A DNA stretch of 64,000 nucleotides from Anaeramoeba flamelloides. Taxonomy: Eukaryota > Metamonada > Anaeramoebidae. This document shows positions 12,201 through 22,906 of this stretch, piece by piece; position 1 is the first letter of the stretch; each line of letters begins with the position of its first letter. Location: NCBI GenBank assembly GCA_027625915.1, contig JANTQA010000036.1, positions 6,159,001 to 6,223,000 on the forward strand, given 5' to 3'. The notes below the pieces were generated by a model that was given only the letters and a program-made list of their open reading frames with translations, was not told the DNA's origin and made no database searches. A program made the translations under genes and the position numbers.

Positions 12201-15200
12201 AAGGAAATTAATGTGTTTCCTTAAAAATTAAAAAAAAAATCGCATTTTTTACTTGGCAAAGCAAAAAATTATCTACTAATCTGAAATTCCCGTTGTTGGT
12301 ATAAAAACAAAAAAAAATCAAGGCATTATGTTCCAATTCCATTGAGAGTTCGATTTTTATAAAATTCCAAAATATTATTCAAATCATTCAAACAATTTTT
12401 TCAAAGAATTAGCAATTCTATGAAGTATAAGTGTGATAGATTTTTAATTCAAATATTCTTTGTTTGATTTTGTAATATTTAGAAAAATGAATTATTACTT
12501 TTGAAAATTGATGCTTATCGTGGATTTCAAACCTTTTATCTTCATATTTAACATTTTACACATTACCACCATAACCATTCAACCTTTTATTTTATTGGTG
12601 ATGTAAACATATTTCAATAACAAATTAAAATATTTGTATTAAATTATTTAAAAATATATTTTTTTTTTATTATTTTTAGAATGATATATGAAAATGGACC
12701 AGCTTTAATCAACGAAAATGGAGATCTAATAGATAACCCTTATTCTTGGAACAAAAATTTAAATATTGTTTATATCGATAATCCGGTAGGAAGTGGTTAC
12801 TCTTATGTTGAAGATTCAAATGGTTACATTAAAGATGAAATTGAAATGGCAAATCAGCTTGAAATAATGATTTCTGTGTTTTATTCAAAATATACAAAAT
12901 TTAATGGAAAGCAATTATATATTTTTGGAGAAAGTTATGCAGGTAAAAATTCTTTTTAAATTAACTTTTTGTGATAATCAATTTTTTTTTTTTAAAAATT
13001 ATTTATGAAATAGAGAATGAAATAAATTGATATAGATTCTTACAGTAGAAAAGGGTTTTAATTCATTTTTACCGTATTTTGTTCACTAATTACACCATAA
13101 ATTGTCTTTATAGAAATAAATATTAATTGAAGAATTACTTTTCTTTTTTGAGAAAATTTTTTTGGTTAGTTCAAAAATTCTTTGATCCAAACAATGTAAA
13201 ATATTTGTCTTATTTTCAGAAGGATAGTTTTAACCATTAAAAATCTAAAAACTTTTTACCAAGCCTTGTGTTTTAATTTTAATATAAATTAGATTTTTCG
13301 ATATAAAATTTTCTTGAAGATATTTTGGAATTAGGTATTTTTATATTTGAAATTCTAAATCATTTTTTTATTTACAAAAATGATTTAAATTGTTATAATG
13401 ATTCTTCTGAATAAGACCAAAACAATTTTTTAAAAAAATTTTTCAAAATTTGACATTTTTTTGCAGTTTTTTTTTCTTTTTTCAAACTTGAAAGAATAAT
13501 AAAATTATACTTTATAGATCTGTTTTTATTGACAATATTTCGTTAAGATTCGATCAAATTTTCATTTATTTTATTCCCTATACCTCAATTGTTTTTATTG
13601 ACTGATGTTTGAATTGAAATATTAACAATATCAAAGAATAACAAAATAAATTTTTTTTTTAAAATTAAATGATGTTTAGAAAAGAAAAAACTAAAAATAT
13701 TAAAGATCTTTTTCAATAATTAATTTAATTGTTAATAAAAATAATCAGTTAATTTTTTTGGTTTTAGAATGGAAAAATGTGAATTTTGGATTTCAAAAAA
13801 GAGACCCCAATTAATAAATTGTTTAAATGAGGTTAACTCATCATTCCCTAATCCAAAACACAAATTAAAAAAAAAAATTCTTTTTTTGGATCTTTTCAAC
13901 AAGATTATCTTTTATTTTTAAAAAATACTTGTGGTTTAACGGAGTAAGTACATTTTAAAAATTTTAAGTATAATCATTTATACGAAATGGAATCCTTAAA
14001 ATTATTTCTTTAACTAAATAAATGAAAATTTAAAGAAAAAAGGCAGAGGAGAATATATCCAAGTATAATAGTTTAGATCTCAATTAAAAAAAATTGAAAT
14101 CAAAATAATGAAAAAATAAAAAATAATCATTTATTTCTTGATCTTATCTGATGTATACTATTTGAAATAATTACTTCTTCTTTACTTCAATTTTATTTTT
14201 AATTCTAGAAACGAGAATTTTTTTATTGAACATATTTTTTAGAAATATAATAATTAAAATTTCTAAAGAATTTCCAAAAATGAAATCTAATTCTAATTTT
14301 CCTTTAATTCATCAAAATTAGATTTAGTTTTGGTTCAAGAAAATATGATATTTTTTTAACCCGTCTTCAGAGATATAGGGTTATTGGGATTTATTAATTT
14401 CTTGAAAATAAATTTATCTAAAAATACTAAATTTTTGACGTTATAAGCTTGTCTAAATAATTGATAGGATAAAAAAACTCTAAATATATTTTAGAGTTTC
14501 AGGAAGTGCAGTCAATTGCATTGGTTTTCTTGAGGTTTTCTGTTTTATTTTTGAAGTGTTCTAGGTTTTTTTTACTTTTTGAAATAAACAGAAAATTTTA
14601 ATAAATTTTCCGTTTATTTCGAAAAGTAAAAAAAACCTAACGAAAATCTATTGATTTTCCAAATAAAAAAAAAAATCAAGAAAATCTAACTGCAGTTTTC
14701 GAAAATTTAATAGAATCCTGTAAAACCAAAGATTTTTACTCAATTCTTTCAAATTCTTGAAAAAATATAGATTTTTATTGTTCTTTTTATTTCTCAAATT
14801 AAAAAAACCCTAATGGAAGTGTCTTCAAGTGTCGTCAAGTACCTGGGTTTTCTTGAGGTTTTCTTTTTTATTTGTGAAGTGTTCTAGGTTTTTTTTTACC
14901 TTTTTGAAATAAACATAAAATTTTAATAAATTTTCGGTTTATTTTGAAAAAAAAAACCTAACGAAAATATATTAATTTTCAAAATAAACAGAAAACCTCA
15001 AGAAAAACCTAGAACACTTTACAAATAAAATAATATAACCCAAAAAAAACCTAGAACACTTAACAAATAAATCGAAAACTCAAAAAAATCTAACGAAAAT
15101 CAATTTATTTTCCAAATAAACAGAAAACTCAAGTTAAGCTAACGGTGTTTTTTTTTCGTTTTTTGTTATTGTTTCGAAAATCTATTGATTTTTGAATCAA

Positions 15201-15502
15201 AACAAAAATTCAAAAAAGCTTACTTCAAACAGAAAAATGTTTTTTATATAAATTGTCTCTCTTCAATAATAATAAAAAAAATACTATTTTTTTCTTTTAT
15301 TAAATGAAAATAATTCTTTCTCTTTTTTTCCTCTCTTCAAGATTAAAAATAATTTTTTATTTATTTTTACGTAAAAAGAAAATAAGGATTTTTTTTCTCT
15401 TACAATAAAATTAATCAAAACCAATCAAAACCAAAATCAAATACTAATTTTTTTTTTGCAATTGGTTATATTCGATTTTATTTGATATATTTTGTAAGTT
15501 AT

Positions 15503-15578
<76 letters not shown>

Positions 15579-16498
15579 TTACAATGAGATGATAAATAAT
15601 CGATATACCTTGTGAAACAAAAAAATTTTATCTCAAAATACAATAATTACAGATTATGATTTTATAACCTTGAAAAATAGACCGAATTTATTTATTATTA
15701 TCTTGTACATGTATTTCTAAATATTAACTTTTATAAATAGGAAAATATATTCCTGCGATATCCTATAGAATCCATCAAAAAGGAAACAAATATAATTTAA
15801 AAGGATTTGCAATTGGTGATGGTTTAACAGATCCAATTTATCAAATTCCCCACTGGGGAGAATATGCATATTCTGTGGGTCTAATTGACAATTTACAAAA
15901 ACAAAAAATTATTCAAATTGAAAATCAAGCAGTCGAAGCCATCAAATCTAAAGATTGGATAAATGCTTATTGGTTATTTACCTCTGCTTTAGATACAACA
16001 ACTAGTTTAGCAGGAAATATTAATGAAGATGATTTTAGAAAATATTCGGATTATGATTTTAATCCTGGCATTAAATATTTTAATGATGAAGCAGTCAAAA
16101 AGAAATTTGGTGCTAACAGTAATTGGAATTTATGCTATAACGTTTCCCGCAAAGCAATGTATGCCGATTTTTGTCAAAGTATAAAGCCACTTGTTGATGT
16201 TCTAATACAAGCAGGCTATAAGGCATTATTTTATAACGGGCAATTTGATTTAGCTATAAATTCAATGGGCTCAAATGCTTGGATCAATAATATCAATTGG
16301 AATGGGAAACAAAATTATTATAATACCCCAAACAAAATATGGAAAACAGATAATAAAATTTCAGGATATGTAAAAAATTACAAAAATTTATACCGTATAA
16401 TTATTCTTGCTGCGGGGCATATGTCGCCTATAGACCAACCAAAAAATTTACTGGATATGATAACTCGTTTTACTACTGATCAGCCATTTGAAAGATAA
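5936..16498 (+). CDS. S10 serine carboxypeptidase (CPVL/cathepsin A-like), three exons over 10.5 kb
   Basis: Peptidase family S10 enzymes remove C-terminal residues, usually in lysosomes or the secretory route. Exons 5936-6208, 12680-12942 and 15741-16498 give about 430 residues, the usual family size. Residues 1-20 form a signal peptide (hydrophobic after MINQ). The oxyanion block GGPGCSS, the nucleophile serine in GESYAG, the catalytic Asp in YNGQFDLAIN and the His in AAGHMSPIDQP are all present, so the triad is complete. The join GESYAG|KYIPAI is in phase. The first join aligns perfectly as protein (SSLLG then MIYENGP), but canonical GT-AG boundaries leave one base too many in a GGGG run at 6206-6209. 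A homopolymer error or an unusual donor could explain this. Intron 1 (6.5 kb) and intron 2 (2.8 kb) are full of repeats. Confidence 0.85.
6209..6739. other. Start of carboxypeptidase intron 1, nothing recognised
   Basis: Intronic AT-rich sequence with no exon-like frame and no repeat I could match elsewhere in the window. Confidence 0.4.
6740..7600 (+). repeat. Long repeat (family E), copy 1, in carboxypeptidase intron 1
   Basis: Matches the reverse complement of about 53290-54720 over most of its length. Shared landmarks include caacatatccc and aaattagcacca at about 6810-6850, gtagttattttaaaagtcat at 6909-6928, gacttcaaatt at about 7014, a poly-A run at about 7181, and taattatctaaacaccaaaa at about 7259-7278. 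No clear coding capacity; probably a non-autonomous transposon. Ends are approximate. Confidence 0.65.
7601..7805. other. Intron 1 spacer, nothing recognised
   Basis: Short AT-rich spacer between repeat family E and the LINE tail. Confidence 0.35.
7806..8300 (-). mobile_element. LINE 3' tail with hairpin modules, then a worn coding remnant
   Basis: Begins with the tttgaagaggga boundary. It carries the aaaagaat / attcttttgaattct hairpin at about 7865-7920 and again at about 8020-8075, then CTAGGCACTCTACGGCACTT units to about 8120. The sequence to about 8300 resembles the region next to other tail arrays (ttattatcactaa) but shows no clear frame. Confidence 0.5.
8301..9190. mobile_element. Further LINE-tail modules, interrupted by a MITE
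   Basis: Hairpin modules run on from about 8310, with GTCGCCAAGTGCCTAGG at about 8463 and a gattcaaaagaattgagtg hairpin at about 8500-8560. The module aatttaagaaata...ttcttaaattttc is split by the MITE at 8592-9125 and resumes at 9126. The tail ends in GACGGCAC just before the LINE coding fossil. The left and right parts have GTGCC units in opposite orientation, so two tails may be juxtaposed. Confidence 0.5.
8592..9125 (+). mobile_element. TA-flanked MITE (family TA-1), 534 bp, complete
   Basis: Terminal inverted repeats of about 27 bp: the left end TAAACTAAAATTCAAAATTT matches the inverted right end TAAACCCCAATTCAAAATTT, and both continue to ACAC. No ORF. The insertion splits a palindromic LINE-tail module and leaves TA at both edges, so TA is the likely target duplication, as in Tc1/mariner-type elements. 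Other copies are at 54127-54686 (inverted), 58783-59150 (3' part), 28915-29078 (fragment) and 1-66 (edge). Confidence 0.8.
9191..11370 (-). mobile_element. Decayed LINE (non-LTR retrotransposon) reverse-transcriptase region
   Basis: Reading the minus strand from right to left, a fingers block (LLFIHKSGDEGEPMNSRIIS, about 10500-10580) resembles the LINE 'KxGd...nyRPIsl' segment. Then GRYPLSPILF at about 10150-10180 resembles the 'RQGdPLSP.LF' motif. MYAYDLI at about 10060-10085 occupies the place of the catalytic YADD, with one Asp lost. A zinc-binding C-terminus follows (NCDLCKEKLN...DLDNFF, about 9210-9290). Frames are broken several times. It sits wholly in carboxypeptidase intron 1, opposite to that gene. 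The clade is undetermined. Confidence 0.7.
11371..11951 (+). mobile_element. TA-flanked MITE (family TA-2), 581 bp
   Basis: Ends TAAATTCTTTTTCAGTCAAAG and the inverted TTTGAGTGAAATCGAGTTTA form imperfect terminal repeats. The interior, with its long pyrimidine tract, matches the copy at 49301-49857 throughout; shared blocks include aatttttttaaca, tttgttcaggtatttctttt and gtgaattttt. No ORF. Confidence 0.75.
11952..12679. other. End of carboxypeptidase intron 1
   Basis: AT-rich intron sequence with no repeat recognised. The last bases are a pyrimidine-rich tract and an AG at 12678-12679 that serves as acceptor. Confidence 0.5.
12680..12942 (+). CDS. Carboxypeptidase exon 2 (nucleophile serine)
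   Basis: Encodes MIYENGPALINENGDL, then the family block NLNIVYIDNPVGSGYSY, and ends GESYAG with the catalytic Ser. The donor is gcag|gtaaaaa. The ATG at 12681 is internal Met, not a start: the upstream residues are supplied by exon 1. Confidence 0.88.
12943..14340. other. First part of carboxypeptidase intron 2, nothing recognised
   Basis: Long AT-rich intronic stretch. I found no exon-like frame; the protein alignment needs none, since exon 2 joins exon 3 directly. Confidence 0.4.
14341..15275 (+). mobile_element. LINE 3' tail in the opposite (plus) orientation
   Basis: Here the module order is inverted relative to the other arrays. A block with gtttcaggaagtgc (about 14498) resembles the reverse complement of 61410-61490. 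Then come GTCGTCAAGTACCTGGGTTT (about 14830), the hairpin modules with AAAACCTAGAACACTT at several points, and finally ctctcttcaataataataa at 15258-15276, the inverted form of the ttattattgaagagag boundary. The AATAATAA end resembles the simple 3' repeat tail of many LINEs. Confidence 0.6.
15505..15573. repeat. (GA)n microsatellite
   Basis: A nearly pure GA dinucleotide run of about 68 bases in carboxypeptidase intron 2, roughly 170 bases before the exon 3 acceptor. Confidence 0.95.
15741..16498 (+). CDS. Carboxypeptidase exon 3 (Asp and His of the triad)
   Basis: Starts after ttataaatag with G|GA AAA TAT, completing AG-KYIPAISYRIHQKGNKYN. Then LKGFAIGDGLTDP and YAYSVGLIDNLQKQ match the CPVL branch. 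The catalytic Asp (YNGQFDLAINSMG) and His (AAGHMSPIDQP) follow. TAA stop. The exon begins well before the first internal ATG. Confidence 0.88.
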
Positions 16499-16599
16499 AT
16501 AAATTTTTCAATCCAAATTATACAGAAATACTTATTTTAATATATACTATTTAGTTAATTTTTTTCTTTTTTTTTTTTTAACGAAAGTTTCTAAATTTT

Positions 16600-16900
16600 T
16601 ATTTTTCAAAAAACCAGTACAGCATACCGAATTAACAGTATTAACCCTTCCAAGTACCGCTTCGATAAATTGTACGGAAAGTTTAATTCAGTTCACTTCA
16701 GTTGGCTTCATTTTTGCAAGTTTTTCAAATATCTAATGATCTAAGTTCCCATTATCTAAGATCAAATTAGAAGATTTTCAATTTAATTAAGATCTAAACA
16801 CCAAAAAGTTTTTCAATTTTTATAATGATTTTTTTTATGACTTTTAACCCTTCCAAATACCTTCAAAAGAACAAAAAAAAAATAACAAAACAAACAATTT
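16600..16900 (+). repeat. Repeat shared with 45515-45800, downstream of a gene
   Basis: Contains the blocks ccagtacagcataccgaatt, acagtattaaccctt, agtacc, and TTCAGTTcaCTTCAGTTgG, then tataatgatt and ccttccaaatacct. The same blocks in the same order occur at 45515-45800. Both copies lie 100-150 bases after a stop codon on the + strand. The TTCAGTTnG motif is locally repeated. Confidence 0.55.
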
Positions 16901-17635
16901 AAAAAATGGTATTTATAAAAAAAGGGATAAAAAAAAATATATTTCGATTTCTTGAAGTTGTATTTTTAGAATGTACAAAAAGGATTCTGATAAAATTTTT
17001 AATTTAATGTTTGAGTTTTTTTTTCAATATTTTTTTGTTCAACCAAAAGAAAAAATTGATTTGAACAATTCTTTGAATTACGAAATTAGATTATTTTCAA
17101 ATTTAAAAAAAAATTTTAATCTTTTTTGAATCAAAGTATATTTTTAATATGAAAGTTATTTTTTTTTTGAGAACTGTTAAAAAATCGATAAAAAATAACC
17201 TATATTGGATGCATATTTATATGCGTTATTTCAAGATAAAAAGATCTTTATTGGTTAACACTCTACTGTTTATGATAATAATTGTTTTTTTCTCCTGTTT
17301 TTTGTTTTTTTTTTTCTTTGGTAAATAATTATTTTTGTTTTTCGTTAAAGTCTATATATATATATATATATATAAGAAGAGACAGATGGATAGAAGAAAT
17401 GTGAAATTTATCTTGATCTTAATTATTCAGATATGTTTTTTATTAGAAAAAAAATTAATTTAAAAGGTTTTGTTTTTGGCCAGTGTTATTCTTTTTGAGG
17501 GTTTAAAGACGATTTAAAAAATAACCTTTAAAAAAGGTTGTAATTTAGATATAGCTGATTTTTAGTTAAGAGTAATTACTTTTAATACTTTTATTAGAAT
17601 TTCAAAATTCGTCTAGCTTTAATAATCTAAAACTA
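16901..17635. other. Intergenic, with a short (TA)n run
   Basis: AT-rich spacer holding a (TA)n run at about 17353-17373. Nothing else recognised. Confidence 0.4.
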
Positions 17636-17839
17636 ATGAAAAAAAAAAAACCACAAATAATATTTTTCTTTTTAATTTTTATCTATTTTATTCAAGATCC
17701 TCACATTTCAACCTTTAATAACTCAAACAATTTGACACATTGTTTTGACAAAAAACAAAATATTTTTCTATCAGGGTCCTATAATTATTACCATACCAAA
17801 AATAATATATTGCTTATTTTCTCAACTTGGCATCAATAA
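17636..17839 (+). CDS. Possible small secreted or membrane protein, 67 residues
   Basis: An ORF starting MKKKKPQ followed by a hydrophobic IIFFFLIFIYFI stretch, the shape of a signal peptide or N-terminal anchor. A polar tail follows with one Cys. No homologue recognised, no neighbour supports it, and AT-rich DNA easily yields Phe/Ile-rich ORFs. It may also be a 5' exon. Treat as hypothetical. Confidence 0.2.
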   Translation: MKKKKPQIIFFFLIFIYFIQDPHISTFNNSNNLTHCFDKKQNIFLSGSYNYYHTKNNILLIFSTWHQ

Positions 17840-18245
17840 CGACAGTTATCTATTGTATTAAATTTTAAACTTGTTATAAATTTTGATAGAAACTCGTCAA
17901 AATACCATTATTTAATATATTGATAACTTTTTATGAAAAAATAAACTAATTTAAATAAAAAAAAAACCAAAAATGAAATTTTTTTTAAAAAATTGTTACA
18001 TTTATTCCAAAAAAAAAAAAACAATTCGTAAAAATAGAGAATTTATATTTATATCTATTGTTAATATTGTATATAGTGTGTATGTATATTATTTCATAAT
18101 TGGTAAATGTTTGATAACAATAAAAATTTGTTAAAATGAGAAAGTTTTATTATTTTCATTAATTTTTTTCTTTTCTGATTTAGATATTTTATCTCTCTTG
18201 ACAAATATCCAAATAGAAATAGAAAAAAATAATAATAGTCATAAT

Positions 18246-18563
18246 TTATAATTCTAATTCTTCTAGTAGTAGGTTTAGCCATTTTAAGATTCTTGTGTCG
18301 TTTCCAATTAAATCAATAAAAGTGCCATCCTTTAATGGTTGAGGAAGTGTTTGCTTGAGTGCCTCTCTTGCTCTAGAGTTGTCTGCCAATCGGAAATAGC
18401 ACCTAACAATATGTTTTAACAGTTCTATTGAGGGCTCTTCAAGTAAGTAATTGACCATATTGCCAATTACTGAAGAAACAGCTAAAAATCTTTCGTATGT
18501 TTCACAAATATACGTTAGCCCATTTTCATTTAATAAAATTTTTAATATAATAAAGGTTGAGAT
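18246..18563 (-). CDS. CNOT9: CNOT9 exon 2
   Basis: The acceptor AG lies at 18564-18565 on the minus strand. The coding frame is open well upstream of the first ATG (18458) and encodes STFIILKILLNENGLTYICE, so the true exon is longer than the ATG-initiated ORF suggests. Confidence 0.92.
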   Translation of the reverse strand: MSTFIILKILLNENGLTYICETYERFLAVSSVIGNMVNYLLEEPSIELLKHIVRCYFRLADNSRAREALKQTLPQPLKDGTFIDLIGNDTRILKWLNLLLEELEL

Positions 18564-20604
18564 CTAAAAGTCAAACCAAAAAAAGAAAACGAGTATCAAA
18601 GTATTTGTTTTAAAAAAAAAAAAAGTTATCAAGATATCAAAGATATTAGAAAGGTGAAAAAAAAAAGAATACAATTAAACGAGAAATATTGAATTTGGCG
18701 AAAAACGGCAACGGCGAAATTTGGCAAATTGAACTTTTATTTTTAAAGTTAAATTTCAATCAATTTATTGTATTGTTTAGTTGATTATTTGAGATATATC
18801 TATCGTTTAAATGAAATTCCGATAAAAATCCGATAAGTAATTGTTGAGAAAATAAATAAAATAAAAACGCCAAAAGTCGGTTTTTACATGTTTTTTGCCA
18901 AAGATTTTCTAGTTGGCGAAAACTAATTTTTCATAATTCAGATTTTTTTTAACAAAATTTTGATATTTATAAGACTTTCTTGATTTCAGTATATTTAAAT
19001 TCTGAATATTTGGAATTATTGTGATCAAAAATCAATTTTCAACCATTATTTTATCAAAATTTCACATAATAATGTAAAAATATTGATTAATAATTTGATA
19101 ATTTTGATTTTTAACATATATTTAAGACTAGTAAATTTAGTCAATTTGAAATTTTTTTTAATCAAAATAATAATTTATATTTTAGAAAACTCAAAATCTT
19201 CTAATATTTGTCAAAATATTTTGATAAATATGAATAGATTAGTCATAAATATATGTTAAAAATCAAAATTATCAAATAAATAATCAATATTTATACATTA
19301 TTATGTGAAATTTTGACAAAATAATGGTTGAAAATTGATTTTTGATCAAAATATCACTCAAATTATAATAATAATATACAAAATATTGAAATTTACTCAC
19401 GAAATTTTGACAAATATTACATTTTTTTGAGTTATCTAAAATATCAAATTATAATTTTGATTAAAAAAAATTTCAAATTGACTAAATTTACTAGTCTTAA
19501 ATATATGTTAAAAATCAAAATTATCAAATTATTAATCAATATTTTTTACATTATTTATGAAAAATTTTGATAAAATATTGCTTGTAAATTGATTTTTGAT
19601 CAAAATAATTCCAAAATATTCAGAATTTAACTCAATTGAAATCAAGAAAGTCTTATAAATATCAAAATTTACGAGAAAAAATCTGAATTATCAAAAATTA
19701 GTTTTCGCCAACTAGAAAATCTTTGGCAAAAAACATGTAAAAACCGACTTTTGGCGTTTTTATTTTATTTATTTTCTCAACAATTACTTATCGGATTTTT
19801 ATCGGAATTTCATTTAAACGATAGATATATCTCAAATAACCAACAAAGCAATACAATAAATTGATTGAAATTTAACTTTAAAAATAAAAGTTCAATTTGC
19901 CAAATTTAGCCGTTGCCAAATTTCGCCAATTTATAACATATCCCAATTAAACAAAATGAACAAAAAACCCAAAACTGACAAAACTGAGAAAGTGAATAAA
20001 AAAAATGAGAGAATAAGAATAAAAAAGCACTTACAATTTTCTCTTGTTCTCCACCAATTTCCATAGCATGTAAACAAAGAGGAATGATCTCTGTTGACAA
20101 AAGGAAATTCACAAAACTGTCTTCTTCTGTTTTGACAAGCGAAGCAATTACGCCAAGACTCGTTACACGTAAGATTTCAAAAGATGGAGATTTGTGTGAT
20201 GAAGAAAGAAATGGGTAAATGTATAACGGGATGCTTGATCTTAGAAACAGGGTTCTTGTTTCTTGGTTTGAAGCAATAGTTTGGAAAAGTGAAAGAGCAA
20301 GGCAAGCTTTTTCGGATTGCTTTGTTGTCAATGTAGGTGGTGATAAAAATGGATAAATTGAGATGATCTCCCGTAAAAGAGCAGCTAAACAACCGGTTGA
20401 ATACCAAAGAATTGGCGCAACAATGTCAACGTCATTGCGAATGGAGCTTAATTGGATCAGTGCTTGATCAGAATCGTTTTTAATGAGATCCAAAACTAAC
20501 GACGAAACTAAAATTAACTCTTTTTCATTGGTAGACTGTTGTTTGTTCTGTTCTTCAACTGTTTCTTTTTGTAACCCAATTCCAGAATTTTCAAAATATG
20601 TCAT
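18246..20604 (-). CDS. CNOT9: CCR4-NOT complex subunit 9 (Rcd1/RQCD1), two exons
   Basis: CNOT9 is the armadillo-fold subunit of the CCR4-NOT deadenylase and binds CNOT1 and GW/W-containing partners in mRNA decay. Exon 1 (20604-20035) gives APILWYSTGCLAALLREIIS, NIYP-like IYPFLSPPTLT, SEKACLALSLFQTIASNQET and TSLGVIASLVKTEEDSFVNF. The donor is att|gtaagt, and exon 2 (18563-18246) begins after tttttag with ISTFIILKILLNENGLTYIC, then ETYERF, LLKHIVRCYFRLADNSRARE and a TAA stop. The spliced product is about 295 residues, close to the human 299. The join is phase 0 and falls in the conserved 'TFILQKILL' segment. The 1471-bp intron is almost entirely a foldback element. Confidence 0.93.
18693..19930. 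mobile_element. 1.24 kb foldback (long inverted repeat) element in the CNOT9 intron
   Basis: The left arm begins TTGGCGAAAAACGGCAACGG and the inverted right arm begins TTGGCGAAATTTGGCAACGG. Both continue to aaatttggcaaattgaac and remain alignable to near the centre: aaaacgccaaaagtcgg at about 18865 against ccgacttttggcgtttt at 19743-19759, and attttagaaaactcaaaat (about 19183) against its inverse at about 19430-19447. Arms are about 500 bases each around a short centre, with scattered differences. No ORF. No convincing target duplication seen. Further short inverted motifs lie inside the arms. Confidence 0.85.
20035..20604 (-). CDS. CNOT9: CNOT9 exon 1
   Basis: ATG at 20604, with a short non-conserved N-terminus (ENSGIGLQKETVEEQNKQQS) before the family core starting at ELILVSSLVLDLI. 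It ends GGEQEKI at a consensus donor gtaagt. The frame runs on into intron for about 40 codons, which are not CNOT9-like. Confidence 0.92.
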
Positions 20605-21440
20605 ATTAAGAACGTTTTTGTTGAGATTTTATTAATAGACCTTGATTTGGTTCTAAAAAGTAAAAATGAAAAAATGATTTTATTAGAACATTCTACATCC
20701 TTATTTCCCAAAAGTCTTCAAATCAGGAGTGAAATGAAATTCATGCTTCTCTTTTTAAACCAGATCCAATCTATTTCGAATTGTCTATAAAATAGTTGTT
20801 TAAGATTCAGATCATCTTACAAATATTAAAGTTTCCAAAAATATCGGATTGAAAAATTTCAAAATCCTATGTTTAAAATAAAACTCAGGTTTTTTTCTTC
20901 TTGTTTCAATACTAAAATCTAATTTAATTTTAAATAATACAGTCAAGTTCAAATCAATTTTGAAAGTAAACTCCTGGATTTATTGGGTGTATTTTAAATT
21001 ATGAAGTGAATTTGTTTAAAATTCTAAGTAATTATCTAATTTTTAACAAATTTATTCTTGTTTTTTATGATAAATTTTTTATTCTGAAAAATTAACAATA
21101 GTTTAATGAGAAGATATTTTTCTTTGATTTTCATTTTTAAAATGGATTTAATTTTACAAATAAAATTTCTACCCATCATTGATTCTTTCTTTTATTAGTT
21201 ATTATGAACTCAAAATAAGTGAATGTAAACAATATAATAACATTCTTTGTCAAACAAAAATAAAAAATTATCGATTATTTATATTAAATCCAAGATTTTT
21301 AAGAAGAAAATTTAATCTTAAATTTTTCTCTATTCCTTAAATTCAAGAAAAATGTGTTCAATTTTTTTTAATTTTTGTAATTCAAAAAAATAATTGAAGA
21401 AAATTTCGTTTTTATTTCTTATGATTAAAACAACATAGGA
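20605..21440. repeat. Spacer with a partial copy of the 32.4 kb palindromic element
   Basis: At about 20885-21080 the sequence ttttcttcttgtttcaatac, then caaatcaattttgaaagtaaa, matches one arm of the element at 32405-33165 inverted. The rest of the spacer, including the CNOT9 5' flank, shows nothing I can name. Confidence 0.5.
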
Positions 21441-22480
21441 AATTAAAATAGTTTTAGGTTATTTGAAAAAATTAAGTAAAATCCTTGATTTTACTAAATT
21501 CTTTTTAATTCTAGAAAACCACCGTTAGCGTTTTTTTAATTTGAGAAATAACAAAAAATAATTTAAGAAAATTTCGGTTTATTTCTTAAATTAAAAAAAA
21601 CTTTTGTTAGATTTTCTTGAGTTTTCTGTTTATTTGGAGAATTAATAGATTTTCCTTCGTTTTTTTGAGGTTTCTATTTATTTGTGAAGTGTTCTAGGTT
21701 TTTTTGAAGTTTTATATTTTATTTGTAAAATCAAAAGAATTTTAAAAAAAACCGAGAAAACTTAACAAATAAAACAGAAAATCTCAAGAAAAAAACAAGT
21801 TACCTTTTCCAGAATTCAAAAGAATTAAGTTAAATCTTTACTTCTACTAAATTCTTTTGAATTCTCGAAAACCAACGTTATCTTTTGTTTAATTTAAGAA
21901 TTTAAAAAGAAAATTTCATAAATTTTATGTTTATTTCTTAAATTAAAAAAAATTCATAGACGCATTTGGTTTGTTTTTAATTTTTGGAATACAGTTAAAT
22001 CAAATATTTAATAGAATTCTTTTAAATTTCTAAAAATCATTATTAACTTTTCTTTGGGTTTTTCTTTATTTTGAATCTTGATAGATTTTCTGAATGAAAA
22101 AAAAGCCATAGAAGATCCCAGGTAAAATTTTCCAAAATTTAAAAGAAATGTACAAAATATTTGATTTTTCTCTATTCTTTTAAACAGTGAAAAAGTTTTG
22201 TTAGATTTTTTTTAATTTTTTGAAAAATAATTAAAATTTTTGATTATTTTAAACCGAGGAACCCTGGCACAATATCTGAATTAACAGGAGGAACAAAAAC
22301 TCTATAGAAATATTATTCATTAAAAATTAGAACCCGACGATTGGTTATTTATAATTAGTATTAAGATGTCTTTATGTTTTTTTTTTAAATTTAAAAGAGT
22401 CAAGTAAAATTTATAATTTCGCTCAATTCTTTTTTAATTAAAAAAAACCTAGTCTAAACATCAAAGAGCAGGGAACTAGG
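21441..22480 (-). mobile_element. LINE 3' tail with many hairpin modules
   Basis: Modules at about 21470-21540 (attgaa...ttctttttaattctag), 21600-21760 (GTTAGATTTTCTTGAGTTTT and the GTTCTAGG variant) and 21800-21870 (ccagaattcaaaagaatta paired with attcttttgaattct). Others lie at 21895-21960, 22130-22200 and 22385-22450. GGCAC units are rare, so this is a divergent or internally rearranged array. Confidence 0.5.
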
Positions 22481-22874
22481 TTCCCAAATTTGTATATTTT
22501 TTTCACCACTTTTAAATAATTTTTTATTTAAAATTTTTTATTACTAGTTTTTCTTTATTCCCTTAAGTTTTCTAACAATAAGAACTTTGATAAAAATTCT
22601 TGAAAAGATCTTTAAATTTCCTAATGAATTCAAATATGTAATATTTCATTTCCTTAACAAAAACCAATTAAAAATATAACACTTAATCATTAAATATAAA
22701 CTTCTTGTTTAAAATAAAGGAATTAAAAAAAAAAAAAAAAAAAAAAAAACGAACAATTAAAAAGATGTAAAATTTTTTTATAAAAAAATACCTTTTTCAA
22801 TTTTTATGGAAATAATATAAACAAATAAAATTATGCATAATAAAGTTGTTCAAAAATTATAGAATTTAGTATTG

Positions 22875-22906
<32 letters not shown>

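Noticed and set aside
18693-19930. Assembly artefact (inverted join)
   Set aside because: The arms differ at scattered positions and the gene reads correctly across the intron, so it is a real element.
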